From assembly GCA_021155205.1 (NCBI GenBank), contig JAJNPS010000001.1, forward strand, positions 82,779 to 146,778: 64,000 nucleotides of DNA. Direction: 5' to 3'. The notes beneath the pieces were generated by a model. It did no database searches. It saw only the letters and a list, made by a program, of their open reading frames with translations, and was not told where the DNA came from. Both the position numbers and the translations under genes were made by a program. Source of the stretch: Rhodobacterales bacterium (GTDB lineage: Bacteria > Pseudomonadota > Alphaproteobacteria > Rhodobacterales > Rhodobacteraceae). Shown in pieces: positions 26,316 to 35,721 of the stretch; positions within the stretch are counted from its first letter, which is position 1, and each line of letters starts with the position of its first letter.

Positions 26316-28451
26316 ATGTTCAATGTGACCAAGAAATCCATCCAGTGGGGCCGTGACACGCTGACCCTGGAAACGGGCAAGATTGCCCGTCAGGCCGACG
26401 GCACCGTCATCGCCACGCTGGGCGAGACCTCCGTGATGGCCAACGTGACCTTTGCCAAGCAGGCCAAGCCGGGGCAGGACTTCTTCCCGCTGACCGTGCA
26501 CTATCAGGAAAAATACTATGCTGCGGGCAAGATCCCCGGCGGCTTTTTCAAGCGCGAAGCCCGGCCGTCCGAGAAAGAGACGCTGACCTCGCGTCTGATC
26601 GACCGGCCCTGCCGCCCGCTGTTCGTCGAAGGCTTCCGCCACGAAGTCCTGGTGATGGCGACGGTCCTCAGCCACGACCTTGAGAACGATCCCGACATCG
26701 TCGCGATGATCGCGGTCTCTGCCGCGCTGACCATCTCCGGCGTACCTTTCATGGGTCCCATCGGGGCGGCCCGCGTTGGTTTCACGGGCGGCGAATACGT
26801 CCTGAACCCATCCGTTGACGACATGCAGACCTTGCGCAACAATCCCGACCAGCGCCTTGATCTGGTCGTCGCAGGCACCAAAGACGCCGTGATGATGGTC
26901 GAATCCGAAGCCTATGAGTTGACCGAAGAGGAAATGCTGGGCGCGGTAAAGTTTGGCCACGACGCGATGCAGCCGGTGATCGACATGATCATCGACTTTG
27001 CCGAACACACGGCCAAGGAACCCTTCGATTTCCAGGCACCGGACTTTTCCAAGCTTTATGCCCGTGTTAAAAAATCGGGCGAAAAGCAGATGCGCGCCGC
27101 CTTTGCCATCCGCGACAAGCAGGAACGCACCACCGCCATCGAGGCAGCGGTTGACGCGATCAAGGCAGCGGCCAGCGAAGAAGACCAGGCCGACGCCAAC
27201 CTCTACCCCGCCATCAAGCAGCTGGAATCGTCCATCCTGCGCGGTGACGTGGTCAAGACCGGCATCCGCATCGACGGGCGTGACACCAGGACCGTCCGCC
27301 CCATCGTCGCCGAAACCGGCATCCTGCCGCGCACCCACGGCTCGGCGCTCTTCACCCGTGGGGAAACCCAGGGTCTGGTCGTGACGACGCTTGGCACCGG
27401 CGAGGATGAACAGATCATCGACGCCCTGCATGGCAACTCGCGCTCCAACTTCCTGCTGCACTACAACTTCCCGCCCTATTCGGTCGGCGAAGTGGGTCGC
27501 GTCGGCAGCCCCGGTCGCCGCGAAATCGGCCATGGCAAACTCGCCTGGCGCGCGCTTCAGGCGGTCCTGCCTGCGGCAACCGACTTCCCCTACACCATCC
27601 GCGTCGTGTCCGAGATCACCGAATCCAACGGCTCGTCCTCGATGGCGTCGGTCTGCGGTGGATCGCTGTCCATGATGGACGCAGGCGTTCCGCTGAAGGC
27701 ACCTGTCGCCGGTGTGGCGATGGGCCTGATTCTGGAAGACGACGGCAAGTTTGCCGTCCTGACCGACATCCTTGGCGACGAGGATCACCTCGGCGACATG
27801 GACTTCAAGGTTGCAGGCACCGCCAACGGCATCACCAGCCTGCAGATGGACATCAAGATTGCAGGCATCACCCCCGCGATCATGGAACAGGCGCTGGCAC
27901 AGGCCAAGGACGGCCGGATGCACATTCTGGCCGAGATGAACAAGGCGCTGTCGGCGCCTCAGGGCTTCTCGGAATACGCACCCAAGATCGAAACCCTGTC
28001 GATCCCCACGGACAAAATCCGCGAGGTGATCGGCTCGGGCGGCAAGGTCATCCGCGAGATCGTCGAGGTTTCCGGTGCCAAGGTCGACATCAACGACGAT
28101 GGGGTGATCAAGATCGCGTCCAACGATGCCGCTGCGATCAAGCGCGCCTATGACATGATCTGGTCGATCGTGGCAGAACCCGAAGAGGGCAAGGTCTACA
28201 CTGGCAAGGTCGTGAAGCTGGTCGATTTCGGCGCCTTCGTGAACTTCTTTGGCAAGCGGGACGGCCTTGTCCATGTCAGCCAGATCGCGAACAAGCGCCT
28301 GAACCATCCGAATGAACTGCTCAAGGAAGGCCAGGAAGTGAAGGTCAAGCTTCTGGGCTTTGACGAACGCGGCAAGGTCCGCCTGGGCATGAAGATGGTC
28401 GATCAGCAAACCGGCGCGGAGATCAGCGAAAAGGCCGAAGCCGAGGCTTGA
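26316..28451 (+). CDS. pnp: Polynucleotide phosphorylase
   Basis: A 711-residue 3'-5' exoribonuclease/phosphorylase of the RNA degradosome. It has two RNase PH domains (FFPLTVHYQEKYYAAGKIPGG near the start; RTHGSALFTRGETQ and the GSSSMASVCGG core in the second), a KH domain (IREVIGSGGKVIREI) and an S1 domain (VYTGKVVKLVDFGAFVNFFG). Start ATG 26316 is preceded by AGAGGAAACC; the frame stays open to 26112 but that part is leader. The leader contains G/C-rich self-complementary stretches (around 26240-26270) that might serve the autoregulation known for pnp, though this is not shown. Confidence 0.97.
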   Translation: MFNVTKKSIQWGRDTLTLETGKIARQADGTVIATLGETSVMANVTFAKQAKPGQDFFPLTVHYQEKYYAAGKIPGGFFKREARPSEKETLTSRLIDRPCRPLFVEGFRHEVLVMATVLSHDLENDPDIVAMIAVSAALTISGVPFMGPIGAARVGFTGGEYVLNPSVDDMQTLRNNPDQRLDLVVAGTKDAVMMVESEAYELTEEEMLGAVKFGHDAMQPVIDMIIDFAEHTAKEPFDFQAPDFSKLYARVKKSGEKQMRAAFAIRDKQERTTAIEAAVDAIKAAASEEDQADANLYPAIKQLESSILRGDVVKTGIRIDGRDTRTVRPIVAETGILPRTHGSALFTRGETQGLVVTTLGTGEDEQIIDALHGNSRSNFLLHYNFPPYSVGEVGRVGSPGRREIGHGKLAWRALQAVLPAATDFPYTIRVVSEITESNGSSSMASVCGGSLSMMDAGVPLKAPVAGVAMGLILEDDGKFAVLTDILGDEDHLGDMDFKVAGTANGITSLQMDIKIAGITPAIMEQALAQAKDGRMHILAEMNKALSAPQGFSEYAPKIETLSIPTDKIREVIGSGGKVIREIVEVSGAKVDINDDGVIKIASNDAAAIKRAYDMIWSIVAEPEEGKVYTGKVVKLVDFGAFVNFFGKRDGLVHVSQIANKRLNHPNELLKEGQEVKVKLLGFDERGKVRLGMKMVDQQTGAEISEKAEAEA

Positions 28452-28475
28452 GGACTTTGCAAGCCTTGTAACGCG

Positions 28476-28507
28476 AAGGCCCCGGCGGAAACTCCGGGGC
28501 CTTTTCT
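28476..28507 (+). terminator. rho-independent terminator of pnp
   Basis: AAGGCCCCGG (28476-28485) and CCGGGGCCTT (28494-28503) form a 10-bp stem with an 8-nt loop, followed by a T-rich run, 24 nt after the pnp stop. Confidence 0.9.
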
Positions 28508-28597
28508 TGGAGAAAAACTGCCGTCACGCAGATTTTTGCTGCGCGGCGCCGTGAGTTCCGGCATCACGGGGCAGGAAAATCGCAGTGGAGGCGGAAA

Positions 28598-29203
28598 ATG
28601 GCGCATATGAACTTGACCCGTCGGCATCTTCTGGCCGCCTCTCTTGCAGCGGCAGTGCCTTTCGCTGCCGGGGCCGCCACCGACCAGAAGCCGACCGCGG
28701 AAACCTGGGTCGTCCCTCCCGAGTTCGAGCCGCGTGCGGTCAGGTTCAGGGACGAGCAGGTTGTCGGTTCGATCATCGTCGATCCGGGCCGCTTCGCGCT
28801 TTACTGGATAACGGACAAGAAGAAGGGGGTTCGTTATACTGTCGGGGTCGGTCGCGGAAACCTCTATGAATCCGGCACCTTCACCGTCGGCGCCAAGAAG
28901 GAATGGCCAAGCTGGACGCCGACACCGGAGATGATCGCCCGCAGTCCCGACCGCTATGCCCGCTTTGCCGGTGGAATGCCGGGCGGCCCGAAGAATCCGC
29001 TCGGAGCGCGGGCGCTTTACCTCTTCGATGCGGCGGGGGGCGACACATTCCTGCGCATCCATGGCACGCCCGAGCCTTGGACGATCAACTCTGCAGTGTC
29101 AAACGGCTGCGTGCGGCTGGTGAACGCGCACATCATGGCCCTGTATGAAGAGGTGGCGATCGGCGCCCCGGTGACGCTCCTGCCCAAGGTCTCTGCTGCC
29201 TGA
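28598..29203 (+). CDS. L,D-transpeptidase (YkuD domain), exported
   Basis: A 201-residue protein whose N-terminus MAHMNLTRRHLLAASLAAAV is a twin-arginine-like signal, so it should act in the periplasm. The YkuD domain (about 60-195) ends with the catalytic motif HGTPEPW...SNGCVRLVN, the Cys being nucleophilic. Such enzymes make 3-3 peptidoglycan cross-links or attach proteins to peptidoglycan. GGAGG lies 6 nt before ATG 28598. It stands alone between the pnp terminator and the converging ABC operon. Confidence 0.92.
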   Translation: MAHMNLTRRHLLAASLAAAVPFAAGAATDQKPTAETWVVPPEFEPRAVRFRDEQVVGSIIVDPGRFALYWITDKKKGVRYTVGVGRGNLYESGTFTVGAKKEWPSWTPTPEMIARSPDRYARFAGGMPGGPKNPLGARALYLFDAAGGDTFLRIHGTPEPWTINSAVSNGCVRLVNAHIMALYEEVAIGAPVTLLPKVSAA

Positions 29204-29310
29204 CGCGGCAACGGCCGTAAGCGCAAGCTGCCGGTTACGTCGGCGACTTCACGAACCGCAGATACGGCAGCCGGATGTCCAGTGCGCCGAACCGTTCCGT
29301 TGCGGCGGCG

Positions 29311-30432
29311 TCAGCCGGTCGCCGTCATCGAGTGGCGGAAGCGCATGAGCGCGACGAGGAAGAAGACCACGCCGGTCGCCGCCATCGCCGCAAGTTTCGG
29401 CCAGACCTGCGACAGATCGGCCGCCCGGAACAGCACCGCCTGCGCGAACGAGGTGAAATGGCTGGACGGCACCGCAAGCATGATCGTCTGCAGCCATTCC
29501 GGGCTGCTTTCCAAGGGCGTCCGCGCCCCGGACAGAAGCGACATCGACACCAGCACCGGAATCGCCAGCAGGCCGAATTGCTGCATGGACGTGGTGAAGG
29601 TGGCCAGGAGCACGCCCAGCGCCATCACCGAAAGCTGGTAAAGAAGGGCGCCCGTCACGAAGAGCCAGAGCGAGCCTGCCAGCGGCGTGCCCAGAATCCA
29701 ACCCGCAACGACGATCAGCGAGGCCAGCGCCGCCGTGACCACCACCAGCCCGTTGGCCAGGATTTTCGACAGCATGATCTCGGCCGGTGTCACCGGCATC
29801 ACCAGAAGATGTTCGATGGTGCCATGGTCACGCTCGCGGATCACGGCGGCTCCGGCAAGGATCACCGACAGCATCGTCATCATGTTGATGATCTCCATCA
29901 CCGAGGTGAACCAGGCCGAGGTGGTGTTGGGGTTGTAAAGCAGTCGCACCACCGCATCGACCGGCGGCGGCGGCACCGTGGCGCCCTGCCAGTCGCGGAT
30001 CTCGCGGGCGAGGATCTCCTGCAGGAAGGCCGCGCCGTTGCCCGCCTGCGACATCGCCGTCGCATCGACGTTGATCTGCAGCGACGTGGGCCGCGCCGCC
30101 GTCAGGTCGGCCTCGAAGCCGGGCGGGATCTCGATCACGAAGACATAGCGGCCAAGCTCCATCGCGCGATCGACCTGGCCTGCATCAAGCAGCACCGGCG
30201 GCTGGAACATCGGTTCCTGCAAGGCCCCGACCAGGCGCCGCGACAGCGCCGAGCGGTCGTCGTCAACCACGGCAACCGCGGCCCGCTCGACATCGAAATT
30301 CTCGTCGGTGGCGGCGGAATAGACCGCATAGGTGAAGGCATAGGCGATCAGCGCCAGCATGACGACATCGCGGTGCAGGCTGTGCGCCTCCTTGCCGCAA
30401 AGCCGCAGGACACTTCTGAGGAAACGGCGCAT
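29311..30432 (-). CDS. yhhJ: ABC-2 type permease (YhhJ-like)
   Basis: A 373-residue membrane protein: one N-terminal transmembrane helix, a large periplasmic domain (about 45-175), then five or so helices including the ABC-2 motif RERDHGTIEHLLVMPVTPAEI. ATG 30432 lies 1 nt after the RbbA-like stop; the ORF extends upstream to 30600 but only by reading into that gene. In E. coli the order yhiI-rbbA-yhhJ is the same. It probably pairs with the permease half of the RbbA-like protein to form an exporter. Confidence 0.88.
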   Translation of the reverse strand: MRRFLRSVLRLCGKEAHSLHRDVVMLALIAYAFTYAVYSAATDENFDVERAAVAVVDDDRSALSRRLVGALQEPMFQPPVLLDAGQVDRAMELGRYVFVIEIPPGFEADLTAARPTSLQINVDATAMSQAGNGAAFLQEILAREIRDWQGATVPPPPVDAVVRLLYNPNTTSAWFTSVMEIINMMTMLSVILAGAAVIRERDHGTIEHLLVMPVTPAEIMLSKILANGLVVVTAALASLIVVAGWILGTPLAGSLWLFVTGALLYQLSVMALGVLLATFTTSMQQFGLLAIPVLVSMSLLSGARTPLESSPEWLQTIMLAVPSSHFTSFAQAVLFRAADLSQVWPKLAAMAATGVVFFLVALMRFRHSMTATG

Positions 30433-30433
30433 G

Positions 30434-33196
30434 TCAGCGCTCCTGCTTGGGCAGCGCGGCGGCGGCTGCAAGGATGTAGAGGCTCGCAAACAGCGCCAGC
30501 ACCGCGGGCACCTGCCAGAGGTCGGCAAAGCCGAGGCCCTTGGTGATGGCCCCCACGCTTGCGTCCTGGAACCAGGCAGCCGGGAAGGCACGGCCGACAT
30601 ACCACGATTGCACCCCCAGCGCCGAGGCCGGAGTCAGCATTCCCGAAAAGTTCATCGCCGGAGGGATCAGCGAAATCGGCGTCAGGAACAGCGCCACCGC
30701 CTGCGAGCGGGTGAAGGACGACATCAGAAGCCCGTAACCCGTGGTGGCGGTGACGTAGAAGAGGCCGCTGACCAAAAGCGCGGACAGCGAGCCCCTGACC
30801 GGCACGTCGAAGACCAGCCAGCCCGTCGCCACGAGGGACAGGAAACTGGCGAAGGCCAGCGCGACGTAAGGCGCCTGCTTGCCCAGCAGGAATTCGATCC
30901 GCGTCACCGGCGTGGCGCGGAAGTTGGTGATCGAGCCGGTCTCCTTCTCGCGCACCACGCCGATCGCGGTCATCATCGCCGGGATCAGGATCATCATCAG
31001 CATGATGATCCCCGGCACGATGGCGGCGCTGCTGCGGAAGTCCTGATTGTAGCGAAAGCGCGCGCCGATCTCGACCCGGGCATCGGTGCCGGCAAAGGCC
31101 GGATTGGTCCTTGCCAGCCGCGCCACCATGCCTTGCATGACACCCGCGACATAGCCGCGCGCGGTTTCGGCGCGGAACGGCACCGCCCCGTCGATCGACA
31201 CCGCAACCTCGGTCGGCCGCCCGGCCCTGAGGTCGCGGCCGAAGCCTGCGGGAATTTCGACCAGCAGCACCAGCTTGCCGCGCCGCATGGTCCGTTCGGC
31301 CTCGGCCAGATCGGTCGGGTCGGCAGCGCGGGAAAAATTGCGCGAGCCCTCGAAGCTTTCCAGAAACAGGCGGCTTTCGGGCGTGCGGTCCTGGTCGATC
31401 ACCGCATAGGACAGGTTTTCGACGTCGAAACTGATGCCGAAGCCGAAGGCCAGCATCAGGATCAGCGGCCCGGCCAGCGCAAAGGTGATGCGGATCGGAT
31501 CGCGCAGGATCTCGACCGTCTCGCGGCGCGCATAGGCCCAGAGGCGGGACGGATCGAACACCGATCGCCCCGCCCGCAAGGGTCGCGCGGCGGGTGCGAC
31601 GACAGGTTCGGCGTCGGTTGGCGCGGGGGCAGCCCCTGTCGCCCCCGTCGCGTCCTCGAGATAGGCGATGAAGGCGGCTTCCAGCGAGCCGCCGCCCCTG
31701 GCCGCCGCAAGTTCGGCCGGGGTGCCCACGGCCAGCACGCGACCGGCATGCATCAGCGACACGCGGTCGCAGCGCTCGGCCTCGTTCATGAAATGGGTGG
31801 ACAGGAAGATGGTGATCCGGTCGCGCCGCGACAGCGTGACGAGATAGCGCCAGAAGGCGTCGCGCGCCACCGGATCGACGCCCGAGGTCGGCTCGTCCAG
31901 GATCAGCACCTCGGGCCGGTGCAAGACCGCGACCGCAAGCTGCAGCCGCTGGCGCACCCCGAGCGGCAGAGCCTCGGGCAGGCTGTCGGCCACCTCGACC
32001 AGATCGAAATCGGTCAGAAGCTCGGCCACCCGCGGCCCGCGTTCGGCCTGCGGCAACTCGAAGATGCCCGCATGCAGCACCAGGTTCTGCCGGATCGTCA
32101 GTTCGCCATAAAGCGAGAAGGACTGCGACATGTAGCCGACGCGCCGCCGCACCCCAAGATCGCCTGCATCGACCGGCTTGCCCAGCAGCAGCGCGCGCCC
32201 GGCGCTGGCCGGGATCAGCCCGGTCAGCATCTTCATCGTCGTCGACTTGCCGCAGCCGTTCGAGCCGAGAAATCCGAAGATCTCGCCCTGCCCGATGCGA
32301 AAGCTTACGTCGTCGACCGCGGTGAAGCTGCCGAAGGTCTTGGTCAGCCCGAAAGCCTCGATCGCCGCCGTGCTGTCGCCGTCCGCGCGCGGGGGGACCA
32401 CCAGCCCGCCATAGCCACGGCGGCGCGCCTCGGGCAAGAGCGCGACAAAGGCCTCTTCCAGCGTCGCCTGCCCGGTGCGGGCCAGAAGGTCGGCCGGAGT
32501 GCCCTCGGCGGCGACGCGGCCGCTATCGACCGCAACCAGCCAGTCGAAACGCTGCGCCTCGTCCATGTAGGCGGTGGCGACGATCACGCTCATGCCCGGA
32601 CGCCGGGCGCGGATGCGCGATATAAGCTCCCAGAACTGCCGCCGCGACAGGGGATCGACGCCGGTCGTCGGTTCGTCCAGGATCAGAAGATCGGGGTCGT
32701 GCAGCAGGCTGGCGCAAAGCGACAGCTTCTGCTTCATGCCCCCCGAAAGCTTGCCCGCCGGGCGGTCGGTAAACGGGTCGAGCCCGGTCGCGGCCAGCAG
32801 TTCGGCAATGCGCGACTGGCGCGCCCCCGCCGGGAGGCCGTAGAGGCGGGCGAAGAAATCGAGGTTCTCGCGCACGCTGAGGGTGGGATAGAGGTTTCGC
32901 CCGAGGCCCTGCGGCATGTAGGCGATGCGCCGCACGATGTCCTGCCGCGCGCGCCGGTCCCGCAGGTCGCCGCCCAGTGCCACCACCCCACCCGACTGGG
33001 CGCGGCGGACCCCGGCGATCAGCGCGAGAATCGTCGATTTGCCGACCCCGTCGGGGCCAATCAGGCCGACCATCCGCCCCGGCGGAAAGCTGACGGTCAC
33101 ATCGTCAAGTGCCACGACCTTGGCGTAGCGGTGCGTCACCGCCGTCAGCGTGGCAGCGGCGGCCTCCATCGCTTCAGGCCCCTCGGGCGGGGTCAT
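30434..33196 (-). CDS. rbbA: RbbA-like double-ATPase ABC protein fused to a permease
   Basis: A 920-residue protein with ABC domain 1 (about 15-240; Walker A GPDGVGKST, signature LSGGMKQKL, Walker B LLILDEPTTGVDP), ABC domain 2 (about 285-505; Walker A GSNGCGKST, degenerate signature LPLGVRQRL, Walker B LILDEPTSGVDP) and a C-terminal ABC-2 permease (about 550-918; VREKETGSITNFRATPVTRIE). This is the layout of E. coli RbbA (YhiH), reported as a ribosome-associated ATPase and putative transporter. It overlaps the adaptor gene by 4 nt. Export of a drug-like or toxic compound is the contextual guess. Confidence 0.9.
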   Translation of the reverse strand: MTPPEGPEAMEAAAATLTAVTHRYAKVVALDDVTVSFPPGRMVGLIGPDGVGKSTILALIAGVRRAQSGGVVALGGDLRDRRARQDIVRRIAYMPQGLGRNLYPTLSVRENLDFFARLYGLPAGARQSRIAELLAATGLDPFTDRPAGKLSGGMKQKLSLCASLLHDPDLLILDEPTTGVDPLSRRQFWELISRIRARRPGMSVIVATAYMDEAQRFDWLVAVDSGRVAAEGTPADLLARTGQATLEEAFVALLPEARRRGYGGLVVPPRADGDSTAAIEAFGLTKTFGSFTAVDDVSFRIGQGEIFGFLGSNGCGKSTTMKMLTGLIPASAGRALLLGKPVDAGDLGVRRRVGYMSQSFSLYGELTIRQNLVLHAGIFELPQAERGPRVAELLTDFDLVEVADSLPEALPLGVRQRLQLAVAVLHRPEVLILDEPTSGVDPVARDAFWRYLVTLSRRDRITIFLSTHFMNEAERCDRVSLMHAGRVLAVGTPAELAAARGGGSLEAAFIAYLEDATGATGAAPAPTDAEPVVAPAARPLRAGRSVFDPSRLWAYARRETVEILRDPIRITFALAGPLILMLAFGFGISFDVENLSYAVIDQDRTPESRLFLESFEGSRNFSRAADPTDLAEAERTMRRGKLVLLVEIPAGFGRDLRAGRPTEVAVSIDGAVPFRAETARGYVAGVMQGMVARLARTNPAFAGTDARVEIGARFRYNQDFRSSAAIVPGIIMLMMILIPAMMTAIGVVREKETGSITNFRATPVTRIEFLLGKQAPYVALAFASFLSLVATGWLVFDVPVRGSLSALLVSGLFYVTATTGYGLLMSSFTRSQAVALFLTPISLIPPAMNFSGMLTPASALGVQSWYVGRAFPAAWFQDASVGAITKGLGFADLWQVPAVLALFASLYILAAAAALPKQER

Positions 33197-34194
33197 TCCG
33201 CCGCCGCGTCGGCGACCGCAAGCCGGTCCGGCCAGGCCGCACCCGGATCGGTGCGCAGATAGGCGATGCCGCGCAGCCCACTGACCGGACGGCCGCCCAG
33301 CCTTTCGGCAAGATCGGCCGGAGCCCGCAACTCGATCCGGAACATCAGCCGCTCGCGCTCGGCGTTGGTCTCGACCGTTTTCGGCGTGAACTGCGCATCG
33401 GGCGAGACGAAGCTCACGGTCATCGGCAACACCGTGTCCGGCAGGGCGTCAAGGATCACGCGCGCGCTGTCGCCCAGGACCAACCGACCGGCATCTCCCG
33501 CCGGAAGGAAGACCGTCATCTTGACATCGCTGAGGTCCAGCAGCGTGACGATCCGCCCACCCGCCGGGATGACGGCGCCAGTTTCGACCAGCCGGTAAAG
33601 CACGGTGCCCGCGACCGGCGCCGCAATCACGGTCCGCGCCATCGCGATGCGGGTGCTGTCAAGTGCCGCGTCGGCGGCACCCACGGCGGCGGTGGCCTCG
33701 GCCACCCCTGCGGCGCGGCTGGCCAGACCTGCCTCGGCCGCGGCCAGCGCCTGCTGCGCCTGCTGGTGCGCGCGGTGCGAGGCGACGTCCGCGTCGGCCA
33801 GGGCGGCGGTGCGGTCGAACTCCTGGCGGGCAAAGGTCAAGTCGGCCTCCTGCGCCGCACGCGCCGCTTCGGCGACGGCGACCGCCTGGCGGGCACGCTC
33901 GGCCTCGGCTTCGGCGCGATTGACGGCGGCCTCGGCGGTCGCCGCGTCCAGTCGGGCGACAGTCTGGTCGCGCGCGACCCGGTCGCCCTCCCGGACCGCG
34001 ATCTCGGTCACCCGACCGGGCACTTCTGTTGCCACATCCACGCTCGCCGCCTCGATCCGGCCGTTGGCACTGACAATCCCGGCCGGAAGCCTGTCCCTCG
34101 CCGCAGCGCTCCAGGCCGTCCAGGCCACCCAGCCGCCCAGGCCGAGCGCCACGACAACCGCAACTCCGAGTATCTTGTTCCTGGTGCCTGGCAC
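33193..34194 (-). CDS. yhiI: HlyD-family membrane fusion protein (YhiI-like)
   Basis: A 333-residue periplasmic adaptor with one N-terminal transmembrane anchor (about 7-25). A biotinyl-lipoyl-like half motif (GRIEAASVDVATEVPGRVTEIAVREGDRV) follows, then a long Ala/Glu-rich coiled coil (about 75-165) and the second half (TVIAAPVAGTVLYRLVETGAVI). GTG 34194 is preceded by AAAGGGA at the right distance, so I use it rather than the far ATG 34257. It is the first gene of a three-gene export operon with RbbA- and YhhJ-like proteins. Confidence 0.88.
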   Translation of the reverse strand: MPGTRNKILGVAVVVALGLGGWVAWTAWSAAARDRLPAGIVSANGRIEAASVDVATEVPGRVTEIAVREGDRVARDQTVARLDAATAEAAVNRAEAEAERARQAVAVAEAARAAQEADLTFARQEFDRTAALADADVASHRAHQQAQQALAAAEAGLASRAAGVAEATAAVGAADAALDSTRIAMARTVIAAPVAGTVLYRLVETGAVIPAGGRIVTLLDLSDVKMTVFLPAGDAGRLVLGDSARVILDALPDTVLPMTVSFVSPDAQFTPKTVETNAERERLMFRIELRAPADLAERLGGRPVSGLRGIAYLRTDPGAAWPDRLAVADAAAE

Positions 34195-34475
34195 GATGTC
34201 CCTTTCAAGGTCTGGCTGCCACCTTCCGACCGCCAGATACAGGTGCCGCTGCGGCATAGCTCATCGCTGACAGCACTGTATGTGGCGTCGATAAAGACGC
34301 GCGGCAGGCCGAAGCGTTACAGCGATCGGCAAGATCCGGGCTTACTTGCACGGCAACCGCACAATGCTTCTTTCTGAGCGCCGAGGCCTTGAATGCCGAC
34401 ATGTCGGATCACCACGGTTGATCCTTTCCTGCAAACGCAGCTTGCCTTCAGCGCGCATCTCGCCAAACTTGCATC

Positions 34476-34874
34476 ATGACTGACGCGTCGCATGATGGTA
34501 CACGCTCGGTAAGCCTGAAACTCAGGCTAGCCTTTTCCCAAGGTCTGACCCTTGGTCCCGGCAAGGCTGATCTGCTTGAGCGCATAGGCGAGACAGGGTC
34601 GATCTCTGCCGCGTGCCGCGCCATGTCCATGAGCTACAAGCGCGCCTGGACGCTGGTCGAGGAAATGAACCTGTCCTTTGCAACCCCGGTGGTTGAGCCC
34701 GTTCGGGGCGGCGCGGGCGGGGGCGGCGCGCGGCTAACCGAAACCGGCACGCTGGTCTTGATCCATTTTCGCCAGTTGGAGGCCGCCACCTTTGCTGCTG
34801 GTGCCGAACACATCGAGGCGCTCCGGCGGCTGATCCAGACAAGTGATCGCTCCGATATGTCTGGCGAAAAATAA
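34476..34874 (+). CDS. ModE-type winged-helix regulator lacking molybdate-binding domain
   Basis: A 132-residue DNA-binding protein with the ModE N-terminal fold: LGPGKADLLERIGETGSISAACRAMSMSYKRAWTLVEEMN (helix-turn-helix, about 25-66), then a Gly-rich wing and the GTLVLIHFRQLEA dimerisation helix. Full ModE has about 260 residues with two Mop domains; this protein ends right after the DNA-binding half. It lies 61 bp upstream of modA, and a ModE box sits in that gap, so it very likely regulates modABC, though how it senses molybdate is unclear. Confidence 0.88.
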   Translation: MTDASHDGTRSVSLKLRLAFSQGLTLGPGKADLLERIGETGSISAACRAMSMSYKRAWTLVEEMNLSFATPVVEPVRGGAGGGGARLTETGTLVLIHFRQLEAATFAAGAEHIEALRRLIQTSDRSDMSGEK

Positions 34875-34897
34875 CGATTGACGACGCATTTCCCGGG

Positions 34898-34925
34898 ATG
34901 GATATATTCCACTGTACATAACGAT
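34898..34925 (+). promoter_or_regulatory. ModE box upstream of modABC
   Basis: ATGGATATATT (34898-34908), a 6-nt spacer and TACATAACGAT (34915-34925) resemble the E. coli ModE operator ATCGCTATATA-N6-TATATAACGAT; the right arm differs at one base. It ends 10 bp before the modA start, so bound regulator would block expression. Confidence 0.75.
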
Positions 34926-34935
34926 CGGAGAGTCC

Positions 34936-35712
34936 ATGGTCAACTCGGCGCGAAGCCTTGTCGGCGCGGCAACGATGATCCTTGCTGCAATTCCGGCGTC
35001 GGCTGAAACGGTCACAGTCTTTGCGGCGGCCTCTCTGAAGAACGCTCTCGATGCGGTCGCGGCAGACTGGCAGACCGCAACCGGCGACATGATCGTGATC
35101 TCTTATGGCGGCAGTTCGTCATTGGCCAAACAGATCCAGCAAGGTGCTCCTGCCGACATCTTCGTTTCCGCAGCAACCAACTGGATGGACACCCTTGAGG
35201 CGGATGGAAAGATCCAGACCGGAACCCGACGTGACTTGTTCGGCAACACCTTGGTACTGGTGGCCAATAGGGCGGATGCATCGCCGGTTTCCATTGATTC
35301 CGGTCTTGACATGGCGGGCCTGCTTGATGGTGGCAAGCTGTCGATGGCGATGGTCGATTCCGTACCCGCAGGCCAGTATGGCAAGGCGGCACTTGAAAAC
35401 CTTGGGCTTTGGGCTTCGGTTGAATCCAGCGTGGTGCAATCCGAAAATGTCCGCGCTGCGCTTTCACTTGTGGCTCTGGGCGAGGCGCCGTTGGGTATCG
35501 TCTACGGCTCCGACGCGATTGCCGACGCATCAGGCGGAAGCTCGGTAACTGTCATCGGGACCTTCCCGCCAACGTCGTATCCCGCCATTGTCTATCCTGC
35601 CGCCTTGATCAGCGGCAGTACGGCCACAGCGGCGCCAGCATTTCTGGACTATTTGTCATCCGACCAGGCAGATGCGATCTTTTCTGCGCAAGGGTTTCTC
35701 GTCCCGCAGTAG
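34936..35712 (+). CDS. modA: Molybdate ABC transporter substrate-binding protein
   Basis: A 258-residue periplasmic protein with a signal peptide ending SA-ETV. FAAASLKNALDAVA, SYGGSSSLAKQIQQGAPADIFVSA and the NVRAALSLVALGEAPLGIVYGSDA block contain the Ser/Tyr residues that bind molybdate or tungstate. GGAGAG lies just before ATG 34936. It is first in modABC. Confidence 0.96.
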   Translation: MVNSARSLVGAATMILAAIPASAETVTVFAAASLKNALDAVAADWQTATGDMIVISYGGSSSLAKQIQQGAPADIFVSAATNWMDTLEADGKIQTGTRRDLFGNTLVLVANRADASPVSIDSGLDMAGLLDGGKLSMAMVDSVPAGQYGKAALENLGLWASVESSVVQSENVRAALSLVALGEAPLGIVYGSDAIADASGGSSVTVIGTFPPTSYPAIVYPAALISGSTATAAPAFLDYLSSDQADAIFSAQGFLVPQ

Positions 35713-35721
35713 GGGATCACC

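Noticed and set aside
26157..28409. 750-codon open frame on the minus strand opposite pnp
   Set aside because: It is the antisense shadow of pnp: it is rich in His, Gln, Gly and Asp, with no domain, and pnp is unmistakable on the other strand.
30359..33262. 967-codon open frame on the plus strand opposite the RbbA-like gene
   Set aside because: Composition is dominated by Arg, Gln, His and Gly with no motifs; RbbA domains are clear on the minus strand.
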